From: JANSWY01 sp965243755
Lineage (GTDB): Bacteria; Bacteroidota; Bacteroidia; Cytophagales; Cyclobacteriaceae
NCBI GenBank assembly: GCA_965243755.1
Contig: CBDEVW010000003.1
Coordinates: 1,860,001-1,924,000 of the forward strand
Reading direction: 5' to 3'
Length of the DNA: 64,000 nt
The translations under genes and the position numbers were made by a program. This document shows positions 1 to 8,248 of the stretch, in pieces (positions within the stretch are counted from its first letter, which is position 1; the number at the start of each line of letters is the position of its first letter). The notes beneath the pieces are model-generated. The model made no database searches. It had not been told where the DNA came from and was given only the letters and a program-made list of their open reading frames with translations.

Positions 1-3000
1 GCTGGCAATTCATCTCCAACTTCGAGCGTAAATTTATCTCTCTTGAATACCCCACTAATCTCATTCCTTGTAACATTATAGTTCTTTACAAGTGCAGATA
101 TCAGTTCATTGGTGTGCTCATCGTCAGTCCAGTTTTCAATTAACAGGTCTGCGATAAGATTTGCTTCTTCAGGGATATTGTAACTACTTTCGTCTCTGAA
201 TACATTCTTTGGAGGGAATAGGTTCTCTTCAATGTTTCTTGCATTGAACTTCACACCTTTCGACATGATTTCTTCGCCGAATTTGTGCTTAATTCCCTGG
301 CAGGTTTTTCCATCAAGAAGTTTAGTCAGCTTAGCAATCGCTGTTGCTCTCAAGTCATTAAGCTCAGCAGCGTATTTGCTTTTCAATAACTCTACTTCTT
401 TCTTAGCCCTGGCTCTAAGATCCTTGTCTTTCTTCGGTCTTGAGAAAAGCTTTGTCTCTATCACAACTCCTCTTAATGATGGAGAAGCTTTTAGAGAAGC
501 ATCTTTTACATCACCAGCTTTATCACCAAAGATGGCTCTTAGAAGTTTTTCTTCAGGTGTTGGATCGGTTTCTCCTTTTGGAGTAATCTTACCTATCAGG
601 ATATCACCTTCCTTAACTTCTGCTCCAATCCTGATGATTCCGTTTTCGTCAAGGTTTTTAACAGCCTCTTCGCTTACGTTTGGTATCTCTGAAGTTAATT
701 CTTCCTCACCTCTCTTCGTATCTCTAACTTCCAGTTCAAACTCTTCAATGTGAATGGAAGTAAATATGTCATTTCTAACTACGTTCTCTGAGATTACAAT
801 CGCATCCTCAAAGTTGTATCCCTGCCATGGCATGAAGGCCACTTTCATGTTTCGTCCGAGTGCCAATTCACCATTTTGTGTAGCGAACCCTTCACTCAAT
901 GCCTGGCCTTTCTTCACCTTTTGACCTGCTTTCACAATCGGCTTAAGGTTGATACAGGTATCCTGGTTAGTTCTTCTGAATTTAGTGAGTTCGTAAACCA
1001 CACTATTGTCATCAAAAGTTACCAGGTCCTCCTCCTCGGTCACATCGTATCTAACGATAATCTTTGTAGCATCCACATACTCCACAGTTCCATCTCCTTC
1101 TGCCAGAACAAGTGATCTGGAGTCAAGAGCAACTCTTTCCTCTAGACCTGTTCCTACAATAGGAGCCTCAGGACGAAGTAATGGCACAGCCTGACGTTGC
1201 ATGTTTGATCCCATTAGGGCCCTGTTTGCATCATCGTGCTCAAGGAATGGAATCATAGATGCTGCTACAGACACGATTTGGTTTGGTGCCACATCCATGT
1301 AGGAAAGCTCCTTAGGCTCTACTACCGGGAAGTCACCTTCAAATCTTGCTTTAACCCTGTCGTTCTCGTAGTTACCTTTATCATCAACTGGTGCGTTTGC
1401 CTGAGCAATGTTATGCGTATCCTCTTCCTCTGCAGTAAGATAGACCACATTTTCGCTCATATTAACTACACCATTTTCTACCTTTCTATATGGTGTCTCA
1501 ATGAATCCCATGCTGTTGACTTTAGCATGAACACAAAGAGATGAAATCAGACCAATGTTTGGACCTTCCGGTGTTTCAATGGTACATAATCTACCATAGT
1601 GAGTGTAGTGAACGTCCCTAACCTCAAAACCAGCTCTTTCTCTTGAAAGTCCTCCAGGTCCTAAAGCAGACATCCTTCTTTTGTGAGTGATCTCAGCCAA
1701 TGGATTGGTTTGATCCATAAATTGAGATAGCTGATTTGTTCCAAAGAATGAGTTAATCACTGAACTTAAAGTTCTTGCATTGATCAAATCAACTGGCTTA
1801 AAGTCCTCGTTATCTCTCACATTCATTCTTTCTCTGATGGTTCTGGCCATACGAGAAAGTCCAACACCGAATTGAGCATAAAGCTGCTCACCTACTGTTC
1901 TAACCCTTCTGTTACTTAAGTGGTCAATATCATCAACAACTGCCTTTGAGTTGATCAATCCAATCAGATACTTCACGATATGAATAATATCTTCCGTTGT
2001 AAGTACCTTCACATCGGCATCAACTTCGAGACCTAGTTTTCGGTTGATTCTGTATCTACCTACTTCTCCAAGATCGTATCTCTTATCACTAAAGAACAGA
2101 TTTTGGATAATATCTCTTGCTGTCTGCTCATCTGGAGCTTCAGTATTTCTCAGTTGACGGTAGATTTGTTCTACAGCTTCTTTCTCTGAGTTTGAGTTAT
2201 CCTTCTGAAGTGTATTATAGATAATGGAGTAGTCTGTGATGTTAACATCCTTCTTATGAAGGATTACAGAGGTAGCTCCAGAATCCAGGATCGTCTCAAT
2301 ATCATCTTCAGTAATGATAGAATCTCTTTCTAACAGGACTTCATTCCTATCAATAGATACAACTTCACCAGTATCTTCATCCACAAAGTCCTCTGTCCAT
2401 GTTCTAAGAACCCTTGCTGCCAGTTTTCTTCCAACACAATCCTTTAGGTTCTTTTCCTTGGCTTCAATCTCTTCAGACAAACCAAAGAGATCTAAAATGT
2501 CTTTATCTCCTCCATAACCGATTGCTCTTAGCAATGTAGTTACAGGGAACTTTTTCTTACGATCGATATAGGCATACATTACGTTATTAACGTCCGTAGC
2601 AAATTCGATCCATGACCCCTTAAATGGGATTATCCTGGCAGAGTAAAGTACAGTACCGTTGGTGTGTTTACTTTGAGCAAAGAAAACACCAGGAGACCTG
2701 TGCAACTGAGACACAATTACTCTTTCTGCTCCGTTAATTACGAAGGAGCCTTTTTCAGTCATGTAAGGAATATTCCCCAGAAATACTTCCTGTTCAATTG
2801 TCTCGAAATCTTCATTATCCTCGTCATTACAGGAAAGTCGAAGTTTCGCTTTTAAGGGAACAGAATAAGTTAATCCTCTATCAATAGATTCAGATACAGA
2901 ATACTTTGGAGGATCAACCATGTAATCAATAAATTCCAACACAAAATTTTCCCTTGAATCAGTGATTGGGAAATTTTCGGAGAATACTTTAAACAGACCT

Positions 3001-3143
3001 TCCTGAGATCTCTTTTCGGCAGGAGTTTCCAATTGGAAGAAATCCAGAAAAGATTGAAGTTGTACATCCAGGAAATCAGGATAATCGATTACTGTTTTTA
3101 TGGAAGAGAAATTAATTCTTCCTGTATTAGTAATATTAGCCAA
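1..3143 (-). CDS. rpoB: RNA polymerase subunit beta (partial, C-terminus beyond left edge)
   Basis: Beta subunit of DNA-directed RNA polymerase. The frame is open from the left edge to 3143 (1,047 codons); the family is usually about 1,270-1,300 residues here, so some 230-250 C-terminal residues lie outside. The rifampicin region around residues 468-500 reads QLSQFMDQTNPLAEITHKRR, the sensitive-type sequence, and is followed by SALGPGGLSRERAGFEV. The start is inferred as TTG at 3143 (LANITNTGRINFSS): an in-frame TGA lies nine codons upstream and no ATG or GTG lies between. It follows rplL after a 160-bp gap that contains a hairpin; rpoC is expected beyond the edge. Identity is certain; only the start codon is an inference. 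Confidence 0.97.
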   Translation of the reverse strand, partial: MANITNTGRINFSSIKTVIDYPDFLDVQLQSFLDFFQLETPAEKRSQEGLFKVFSENFPITDSRENFVLEFIDYMVDPPKYSVSESIDRGLTYSVPLKAKLRLSCNDEDNEDFETIEQEVFLGNIPYMTEKGSFVINGAERVIVSQLHRSPGVFFAQSKHTNGTVLYSARIIPFKGSWIEFATDVNNVMYAYIDRKKKFPVTTLLRAIGYGGDKDILDLFGLSEEIEAKEKNLKDCVGRKLAARVLRTWTEDFVDEDTGEVVSIDRNEVLLERDSIITEDDIETILDSGATSVILHKKDVNITDYSIIYNTLQKDNSNSEKEAVEQIYRQLRNTEAPDEQTARDIIQNLFFSDKRYDLGEVGRYRINRKLGLEVDADVKVLTTEDIIHIVKYLIGLINSKAVVDDIDHLSNRRVRTVGEQLYAQFGVGLSRMARTIRERMNVRDNEDFKPVDLINARTLSSVINSFFGTNQLSQFMDQTNPLAEITHKRRMSALGPGGLSRERAGFEVRDVHYTHYGRLCTIETPEGPNIGLISSLCVHAKVNSMGFIETPYRKVENGVVNMSENVVYLTAEEEDTHNIAQANAPVDDKGNYENDRVKARFEGDFPVVEPKELSYMDVAPNQIVSVAASMIPFLEHDDANRALMGSNMQRQAVPLLRPEAPIVGTGLEERVALDSRSLVLAEGDGTVEYVDATKIIVRYDVTEEEDLVTFDDNSVVYELTKFRRTNQDTCINLKPIVKAGQKVKKGQALSEGFATQNGELALGRNMKVAFMPWQGYNFEDAIVISENVVRNDIFTSIHIEEFELEVRDTKRGEEELTSEIPNVSEEAVKNLDENGIIRIGAEVKEGDILIGKITPKGETDPTPEEKLLRAIFGDKAGDVKDASLKASPSLRGVVIETKLFSRPKKDKDLRARAKKEVELLKSKYAAELNDLRATAIAKLTKLLDGKTCQGIKHKFGEEIMSKGVKFNARNIEENLFPPKNVFRDESSYNIPEEANLIADLLIENWTDDEHTNELISALVKNYNVTRNEISGVFKRDKFTLEVGDELP

Positions 3144-3239
3144 GGCTTTGATTATTTTAGTTGAGACTCAATAATACGTTGAAAAACCTTTGTTTTTCGG
3201 GTTATTCTTGTTGTACAAAAATTTAGTACAAACAGGAAA

Positions 3240-3264
3240 AGACCTGACTATTGAAGCCAGGTCT
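3240..3264 (-). terminator. rplL-rpoB intergenic hairpin (attenuator or processing site)
   Basis: On the minus strand AGACCTG and CAGGTCT form a 7-bp stem around an 11-nt loop, followed by TTTTCC. The U-run is short, so partial termination or RNA processing fits better than a full stop. In E. coli the same junction has an attenuator and an RNase III site that lower rpoB output relative to L7/L12; a similar role here is inferred. Confidence 0.5.
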
Positions 3265-3303
3265 AATGATTTTTACAAACCATTAAAAATGGAATGCCAA
3301 TTC

Positions 3304-3684
3304 TTATTTTAATTCAACTTCAGCTCCAGCTTCCTCAAGTTGCTTCTTAAGTGCTTCAGCTTCGTCTTTAGCAACTCCTTCTTTAACTGTCTTAGGAGCT
3401 CCGTCTACTAATTCTTTAGCTTCTTTCAGACCTAGTCCTGTTAATTCTTTCACAAGTTTCACGATTGCTAGTTTCGCTCCACCTGGTGATTTAAGAACTA
3501 CATCAAAGGCGCTTTTCTCTTCTCCTCCGCCTTCTCCACCTTCGCCGGTAGGAGCAGCTACAACTGCAGCAGCAGCTGCTGCAGGCTCGATACCGTACTC
3601 GTCTTTTAGGATTTCAGCTAATTCGTTTACTTCTTTTACAGTTAAGTTAACTAACTGCTCAGCGAATGCTTTTAAATCTGCCAT
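3304..3684 (-). CDS. rplL: 50S ribosomal protein L7/L12
   Basis: Stalk protein that recruits translational GTPases to the ribosome; present in several copies bound to L10. The 126-residue product has the N-terminal dimerisation helix region, an Ala/Gly/Glu-rich hinge at about residues 35-57, and the conserved C-terminal domain (FDVVLKSPGGAKLAIVK, then LGLKEAKELVDGAPKTVKEG). Length is normal. It lies 48 bp downstream of rplJ in the ribosomal operon, and a hairpin separates it from rpoB. Confidence 0.97.
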   Translation of the reverse strand: MADLKAFAEQLVNLTVKEVNELAEILKDEYGIEPAAAAAAVVAAPTGEGGEGGGEEKSAFDVVLKSPGGAKLAIVKLVKELTGLGLKEAKELVDGAPKTVKEGVAKDEAEALKKQLEEAGAEVELK

Positions 3685-3732
3685 TTTTACTTCTTAATTA
3701 AATAATGTCAATAAATTTTTTAAAATCGATAT

Positions 3733-4257
3733 TTAACGTTCTGATAAGGTTTTTACCAATCCTGCAATTGTGTTTCCTCCACTGTTAAGTGCAGAAATAA
3801 CATTTTTAGCAGGAGATTGTAGAAGACCAATTACTTCACCTAGTAGCTCATCTTTAGATTTCAACTTGCTAAGAGCATCCAGGTGTTGTTCTCCAATAAA
3901 GAGATCGGTATCGATGGAAGCACCCTTTAATTTTGGTCTGTCTCCCTTATCATTTTTTTGGAACTCTTTAATTACTTTCGCAGGAATATTTGCATTATCC
4001 TTTGAAAACATAATTCCTGATACTCCTTTAAGAACTTCATCAAATTCGGAGTAATCAGTATCTAATGTTTCAAGTGCTTTTTTGATCAGGGTATTTTTCA
4101 CTACCTGATACTCTACACCTTTGTTGAAACACATTCTTCTGAAATTATTAATTTCAGCTACAGTTAATCCAGAAGTGTCAGTTACGTAGAAGTAGTTTGT
4201 CTCCTTCAGCTTTGCTGACAATTCGTTTACTATATTAATTTTTTCTTCTTTCGTCAT
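3733..4257 (-). CDS. rplJ: 50S ribosomal protein L10
   Basis: L10 anchors the L7/L12 dimers to 23S rRNA. The 174-residue protein has the N-terminal RNA-binding part (the YFYVTDTSGLTVAEINNFRR region) and the C-terminal helix that binds L12 dimers (ALNSGGNTIAGLVKTL). It starts 2 bp after the rplA stop, so the two are probably translationally coupled. In many bacteria L10-L12 represses its own operon; no clear leader structure is visible in this tight junction. Confidence 0.97.
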   Translation of the reverse strand: MTKEEKINIVNELSAKLKETNYFYVTDTSGLTVAEINNFRRMCFNKGVEYQVVKNTLIKKALETLDTDYSEFDEVLKGVSGIMFSKDNANIPAKVIKEFQKNDKGDRPKLKGASIDTDLFIGEQHLDALSKLKSKDELLGEVIGLLQSPAKNVISALNSGGNTIAGLVKTLSER

Positions 4258-4259
4258 GA

Positions 4260-4958
4260 CTATAATCCTACGATTGAACCTTTATCAATTGATATGCCTC
4301 TACTCATGGTACTAGACATATTGATACTTTTGAAGTAAGTACCTTTTGCAGAAGCAGGCTTCAGTTTAGAGATTGTATTGATCAATTCAGTTGCATTATC
4401 CTTGATTTGCTCAGGAGTAAATGAAACTTTACCAATGCTGGCATGAATAATACCGAACTTATCTACTTTGAAGTCAATTTTACCAGACTTCACCTCTTTC
4501 ACTGCTTTAGCCACGTCCATAGTTACAGTACCGGATTTAGGGTTTGGCATAAGACCTCTTGGTCCTAATACTCTACCTAACTTACCAACTTTCGCCATAA
4601 CCGTAGGCATAGTAATGATCACATCAATATCGGTCCAACCACCTTCTATTTTAGAAATGTAGTCGTCAAGACCAACATGATCTGCACCAGCTTCTTTTGC
4701 TTCGGCCTCTTTATCAGGCGTACACAATACAAGCACTTTTACTTCTTTACCAGTCCCATGAGGAAGTGCCACAACACCTCTCACCATCTGGTCAGCTTTT
4801 CTTGGATCAACTCCTAATCTAACATCTAAATCAACAGACGCATCAAACTTGGTAGTTGTAATATCCTTAACTAAACTAGAAGCTTCTTCTAAAGAATATT
4901 CTTTTCCAGCCTCGATTTTCTCTGCAGCTGCTTTCTGACTCTTTGTTAACTTACCCAT
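4260..4958 (-). CDS. rplA: 50S ribosomal protein L1
   Basis: L1 forms the mobile stalk near the ribosomal E site. The 232-residue length is standard. Family motifs are visible: VDLDVRLGVDPRKADQMVRG, GTGKEVKVLVL, and VGKLGRVLGPRGLMPNPKSG. It is located 9 bp after rplK and 2 bp before rplJ. Elsewhere L1 represses the L11-L1 operon through a leader site that mimics its rRNA target; such a site is not obvious because nusG abuts rplK. Confidence 0.97.
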   Translation of the reverse strand: MGKLTKSQKAAAEKIEAGKEYSLEEASSLVKDITTTKFDASVDLDVRLGVDPRKADQMVRGVVALPHGTGKEVKVLVLCTPDKEAEAKEAGADHVGLDDYISKIEGGWTDIDVIITMPTVMAKVGKLGRVLGPRGLMPNPKSGTVTMDVAKAVKEVKSGKIDFKVDKFGIIHASIGKVSFTPEQIKDNATELINTISKLKPASAKGTYFKSINMSSTMSRGISIDKGSIVGL

Positions 4959-4967
4959 GATTTAAGA

Positions 4968-5414
4968 TTAGTTATTGGCCCAAGGAGCCTGTCCTGTTAC
5001 TTTAATTCCCATACTTCTAGCTGTACCAGCTACCTGTCTCATTGCAGATTCAACTTTAAATGCGTTCAAATCCGGCATTTTAGTTTCTGCAATAGTTCTT
5101 ACCTGATCCCATGTTACTGAACCAACCTTACTTCTGTTTGGCTCAGAGGATCCTTTCTTCAGTTTTGCAGCTTCCATAAGCATAACAGCAGCAGGAGGTG
5201 TCTTGATAACAAAGTCAAACGATTTATCTGAATAGATCGTCACTAATACAGGTAATACCTGTCCTTGTTTATCTTGAGTCCTGGCATTGAATTGCTTACA
5301 AAACTCCATAATGTTCAGACCTTTACTACCAAGTGCAGGTCCTACAGGAGGGGAAGGGTTTGCCGCTCCTCCTCTGATCTGAAGCTTTAAATATCCACTA
5401 ATTTCTTTAGCCAT
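4968..5414 (-). CDS. rplK: 50S ribosomal protein L11
   Basis: L11 binds the GTPase-associated centre of 23S rRNA. The 148-residue protein has the N-terminal signature LQIRGGAANPSPPVGPALG with the conserved proline pair, and the C-terminal rRNA-binding domain including KMPDLNAFKVESAMRQVAGT. It starts 5 bp after nusG, in the secE-nusG-rplKAJL order conserved across bacteria. Confidence 0.97.
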   Translation of the reverse strand: MAKEISGYLKLQIRGGAANPSPPVGPALGSKGLNIMEFCKQFNARTQDKQGQVLPVLVTIYSDKSFDFVIKTPPAAVMLMEAAKLKKGSSEPNRSKVGSVTWDQVRTIAETKMPDLNAFKVESAMRQVAGTARSMGIKVTGQAPWANN

Positions 5415-5419
5415 TTTCG

Positions 5420-5977
5420 CTAATCAATTTTTTCTACTTGAATATAATTTAATTCTACAGGGGTATTTCTACCGAATATCTTAACGGTAACGTTGAGTTT
5501 CTTTCTTTCCTCAAATACTTCCTCTACTGTACCAGTAAAACCACTGAACGGTCCGTCCATTACTTTTACTGACTCACCAACAATAAAAGGTGTATCAAGT
5601 TTTTCTTCGAATTCATCGACCTCATCAACTTTACCTAAGATCCTGTTGACTTCATTTTGTCTTAAGGGTATAGGGATCTTGGAAGCATTTCCCCCTCCGG
5701 AACCCAAAAAACCAATCACTCCGGGAATATCTGTAATGGTATGCTGAGCTTCTCCATGAGAAAGATCAGCAGATACTAAAACGTAACCAGGAAAGAAATT
5801 TCTTTCTCTCACTCTTTTCTTCCCATTCCTCATCTCATAGACTTTCTCTGAAGGAATGAGAACTTGCGGAATATATTCAGCCAACCCTCTTCTCTCTATC
5901 TCATTCTCAAGATAGTTCTTCACCTTCTTCTCCTGTCCTGAAACAGCCCTAACTACGTACCACTTTAATTCCGCCAT
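5420..5977 (-). CDS. nusG: transcription termination/antitermination factor NusG
   Basis: NusG binds RNA polymerase and, through its KOW domain, Rho or ribosomal S10. The N-terminal NGN domain opens with AELKWYVVRAVSGQEKKVK and includes the FFPGYVLV segment. The C-terminal KOW motif reads VKVMDGPFSGFTGTVEEV. The start is placed at the ATG giving MAELKWYVV; an in-frame ATG three codons upstream (5986) is possible and would begin 2 bp after secE. Length is about 185 residues, normal for the phylum. Confidence 0.95.
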   Translation of the reverse strand: MAELKWYVVRAVSGQEKKVKNYLENEIERRGLAEYIPQVLIPSEKVYEMRNGKKRVRERNFFPGYVLVSADLSHGEAQHTITDIPGVIGFLGSGGGNASKIPIPLRQNEVNRILGKVDEVDEFEEKLDTPFIVGESVKVMDGPFSGFTGTVEEVFEERKKLNVTVKIFGRNTPVELNYIQVEKID

Positions 5978-5988
5978 CACTGCCAATT

Positions 5989-6183
5989 TTAAAAGTTAGC
6001 TTCGTAAAACCAGTCGATCCCGTTCTGAAATCCCAGATCGATTACCCAAATCAGCAATGCAAAAATCAAAGAAGCCACCAAAACCAAAATGGAACTATTT
6101 TGCAATTCTCCATACTTTGGCCATGTAACTTTATGAACCATCTCGTTGTATGAATCCTTGATTGACTCTATAATTTTTGCCAT
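5989..6183 (-). CDS. secE: preprotein translocase subunit SecE
   Basis: Small essential SecYEG subunit. The 64-residue protein is the short single-span form: a cytoplasmic amphipathic N-terminus containing the conserved VTWPKYGELQNSS segment, then one hydrophobic helix (about residues 31-50). It is the first protein gene after tRNA-Trp, and the promoter mapped at 6307-6338 would drive the whole run from tRNA-Trp onward. Confidence 0.95.
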   Translation of the reverse strand: MAKIIESIKDSYNEMVHKVTWPKYGELQNSSILVLVASLIFALLIWVIDLGFQNGIDWFYEANF

Positions 6184-6210
6184 CTTTATTCTTTAATAAT
6201 ATTAAAAAAG

Positions 6211-6283
6211 CACGGGTGGAGAGACTCGAACTCCCAGCCAATGGTTTTGGAGACCACTACTCTACCAATTGAGCTACACCCGT
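6211..6283 (-). tRNA. tRNA-Trp (anticodon CCA)
   Basis: A 73-nt cloverleaf on the minus strand: 7-bp acceptor ACGGGTG/CACCCGT with discriminator G, anticodon stem GTGGT/ACCAT around CTCCAAA (anticodon CCA), and T loop TTCGAGT. The 3' CCA is not encoded. It sits between tuf and secE, the classic position for this tRNA, and is probably the first gene of the secE operon transcript. Confidence 0.97.
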
Positions 6284-6306
6284 GTACATCGCGCCCAAAA
6301 GGACTG

Positions 6307-6338
6307 CAAAGTTAGAAGATTTTCTATAAAGAAACAAA
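6307..6338 (-). promoter_or_regulatory. promoter of tRNA-Trp-secE-nusG-ribosomal protein operon
   Basis: On the minus strand TTTG (6338-6335) is separated by 20 bp from TAACTTTG (6314-6307), an exact match to the Bacteroidota -7 element TAnnTTTG with a correctly spaced -33 element. The expected transcript start would be about 20 nt upstream of the tRNA-Trp 5' end. The -33 element overlaps the U-tract side of the tuf terminator. Confidence 0.7.
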
Positions 6339-6363
6339 TGCGTCCTGATTTCTCGGGACGCAT
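6326..6363 (-). terminator. intrinsic terminator downstream of tuf
   Basis: On the minus strand ATGCGTCC and GGACGCAT form an 8-bp GC-rich stem with a 10-nt loop, followed by TTGTTTCTTT. It lies 22 bp after the tuf stop codon and separates tuf from tRNA-Trp. Confidence 0.75.
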
Positions 6364-6384
6364 ATGATTTATTTCTGATTTTTC

Positions 6385-7572
6385 TTAGTCTAAGATCTCA
6401 GTTACCTGACCAGCACCTACGGTTCTACCACCTTCTCTGATCGCGAATCTCAATCCTTTTTCCAATGCAACTTTGTTAATCAAATTAACTTCGATAGTTA
6501 CATTGTCACCAGGCATTACCATTTCCACGTTTTCAGGAAGTTTGATTTCACCAGTAACATCAGTTGTTCTTAAGTAGAACTGAGGTCTGTATTTGTTGAA
6601 GAATGGAGTGTGTCTTCCACCTTCTTCTTTTGATAGAACGTAAACCTCTGCTTTGAAGTGAGCGTGAGGAGTTACAGAACCAGGCTTACAAATAATCATT
6701 CCTCTTTTGATATCAGACTTTTCAATACCTCTAAGAAGAAGACCAACGTTATCACCAGCTTCACCTCTATCTAATATTTTTCTAAACATCTCAACACCAG
6801 TTACAGTAGACTTCATGTCTTCTGCACCCATACCGATGATGTCAACTGCATCTCCAGAGTTAATAACACCTCTTTCGATTCTACCAGTAGCTACAGTACC
6901 TCTACCAGTGATTGAGAATACATCCTCAACAGGCATCAAGAAGTCTTTATCTACCATTCTCTCAGGAAGAGGAATATAAGAATCAACCTGATCCATCAAT
7001 TCTTCTACTTTAGCAACCCACTCAGCTTCGCCGTTAAGTGCGCCAAGAGCGGAACCTTGAACGATAGGAAGGTCATCACCAGGGAATTCGTAGAAGCTAA
7101 GAAGCTCTCTAACTTCCATTTCCACAAGCTCAAGAAGCTCAGCATCATCAACCAAGTCAACTTTGTTCATGAATACTACTAGTGCAGGAACACCTACCTG
7201 TCTTGCAAGAAGGATGTGCTCTCTAGTTTGAGGCATAGGACCGTCAGTAGCAGCAACCACAAGGATAGCACCGTCCATCTGAGCAGCTCCCGTAACCATG
7301 TTCTTTACATAGTCAGCGTGACCTGGACAGTCTACGTGAGCGTAGTGTCTAGCAGCAGTTTGGTATTCGATGTGTGATGTGTTGATCGTAATACCTCTTT
7401 CTTTTTCTTCAGGTGCGTTATCAATTGAAGAGAAATCTCTAGTTTCCGCAAGACCTTTGTCTGCAAGAACTTTAGAAATCGCAGCAGTCAACGTAGTTTT
7501 TCCATGGTCTACGTGACCAATAGTACCAATATTTACGTGCGGTTTTGACCGATCAAAGGTTTCTTTTGCCAT
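6385..7572 (-). CDS. tuf: elongation factor Tu
   Basis: EF-Tu delivers aminoacyl-tRNA to the ribosome as a GTP complex. The 395-residue length is typical. G1 is GHVDHGKT at residues 19-26, G3 is DCPGH, G4 is NKVD, and the effector segment includes RGITINTSHIEY. Domains 2 and 3 are complete and end in GAGQVTEILD. It lies downstream of tRNA-Tyr, -Gly and -Thr, with which it is probably co-transcribed from the strong promoter at 8175-8205. A terminator follows the gene. Confidence 0.98.
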   Translation of the reverse strand: MAKETFDRSKPHVNIGTIGHVDHGKTTLTAAISKVLADKGLAETRDFSSIDNAPEEKERGITINTSHIEYQTAARHYAHVDCPGHADYVKNMVTGAAQMDGAILVVAATDGPMPQTREHILLARQVGVPALVVFMNKVDLVDDAELLELVEMEVRELLSFYEFPGDDLPIVQGSALGALNGEAEWVAKVEELMDQVDSYIPLPERMVDKDFLMPVEDVFSITGRGTVATGRIERGVINSGDAVDIIGMGAEDMKSTVTGVEMFRKILDRGEAGDNVGLLLRGIEKSDIKRGMIICKPGSVTPHAHFKAEVYVLSKEEGGRHTPFFNKYRPQFYLRTTDVTGEIKLPENVEMVMPGDNVTIEVNLINKVALEKGLRFAIREGGRTVGAGQVTEILD

Positions 7573-7753
7573 GTTTGAAAATCCTCAGTTTAGTTAATTA
7601 ATATTTTTTTAATTATTCGATTGCTTTACTTCTATTCGGCTATAATGTATAAAGGGCCATTGATTATTGAATTCCATCAGGAAAGGTGGGTACGTTACGC
7701 CATTTTCCAGATCAAACCCAGTTGTCAACTATGGCACACTTTAAAATATTAAG

Positions 7754-7825
7754 AGCCAATGACGGGATTTGAACCCGTGACCCCTTCCTTACCAAGGAAG
7801 TACTCTACCCCTGAGCTACATCGGC
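7754..7825 (-). tRNA. tRNA-Thr (anticodon GGT)
   Basis: A 72-nt cloverleaf: acceptor GCCGATG/CATTGGC, anticodon stem CTTCC/GGAAG enclosing TTGGTAA (anticodon GGT), T stem ACGGG/CCCGT with loop TTCAAAT. CCA is not encoded. It is third in the tRNA-Tyr-Gly-Thr-tuf transcript. Confidence 0.97.
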
Positions 7826-7898
7826 TAATCGCCGTACCCAGACAGCCTGTTTTAATATTATTCAGGCAGACCAGAGTCATCGGCTAGAATAAAAAGTG

Positions 7899-7971
7899 AG
7901 CGGGTGATGAGGCTCGAACCCACGACCTACAGCTTGGAAGGCTGTCGCTCTACCAACTGAGCTACACCCGC
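7899..7971 (-). tRNA. tRNA-Gly (anticodon TCC)
   Basis: A 73-nt cloverleaf: acceptor GCGGGTG/CACCCGC, anticodon stem ACAGC/GCTGT around CTTCCAA (anticodon TCC), T loop TTCGAGC. CCA is not encoded. It lies between tRNA-Tyr and tRNA-Thr. Confidence 0.97.
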
Positions 7972-8017
7972 TTATAAAATTTATTGCCGCTCACAAAATC
8001 ATAGATTTCATGAAAAC

Positions 8018-8103
8018 TGGTGGGGGGAGCAGGATTCGAACCTGCGAAGACATAAGTCAACGGAGTTACAGTCCGTCCCAGTTGGCCGCTTTGGTATCCC
8101 CCC
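8018..8103 (-). tRNA. tRNA-Tyr (anticodon GTA), CCA encoded
   Basis: Class II tRNA with a long variable arm: acceptor GGGGGGA/TCCCCCC, anticodon stem ACGGA/TCCGT around CTGTAAC (anticodon GTA), T stem GCAGG/CCTGC with loop TTCGAAT. Unlike the other three tRNAs here, a genomic CCA follows the discriminator (8018-8020). It is the first gene of the tRNA-tuf transcript. Confidence 0.97.
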
Positions 8104-8174
8104 GTCTAAATTTTTCAATAAAATAAGAACTCTTTTTCAGCGATTTCGCCAAACCCCTTCTTTCAAAGGGAATG

Positions 8175-8205
8175 CAAAATTATACGCTTTTTCTATTTAT
8201 TCAAA
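8175..8205 (-). promoter_or_regulatory. promoter of tRNA-Tyr-Gly-Thr-tuf
   Basis: On the minus strand TTTG (8205-8202), a 19-bp spacer and TAATTTTG (8182-8175) match the Bacteroidota sigma-ABfr consensus exactly. It lies about 70 bp upstream of tRNA-Tyr, as expected for a strong stable-RNA promoter. Confidence 0.8.
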
Positions 8206-8248
8206 TTTTTGAAAAAAAATCTAAATTTTCTTTCAAAGAAATATTTTG

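Noticed and set aside
1..3143. Several short plus-strand open frames opposite rpoB
   Set aside because: They are antisense to conserved rpoB codons and show no independent protein signature.
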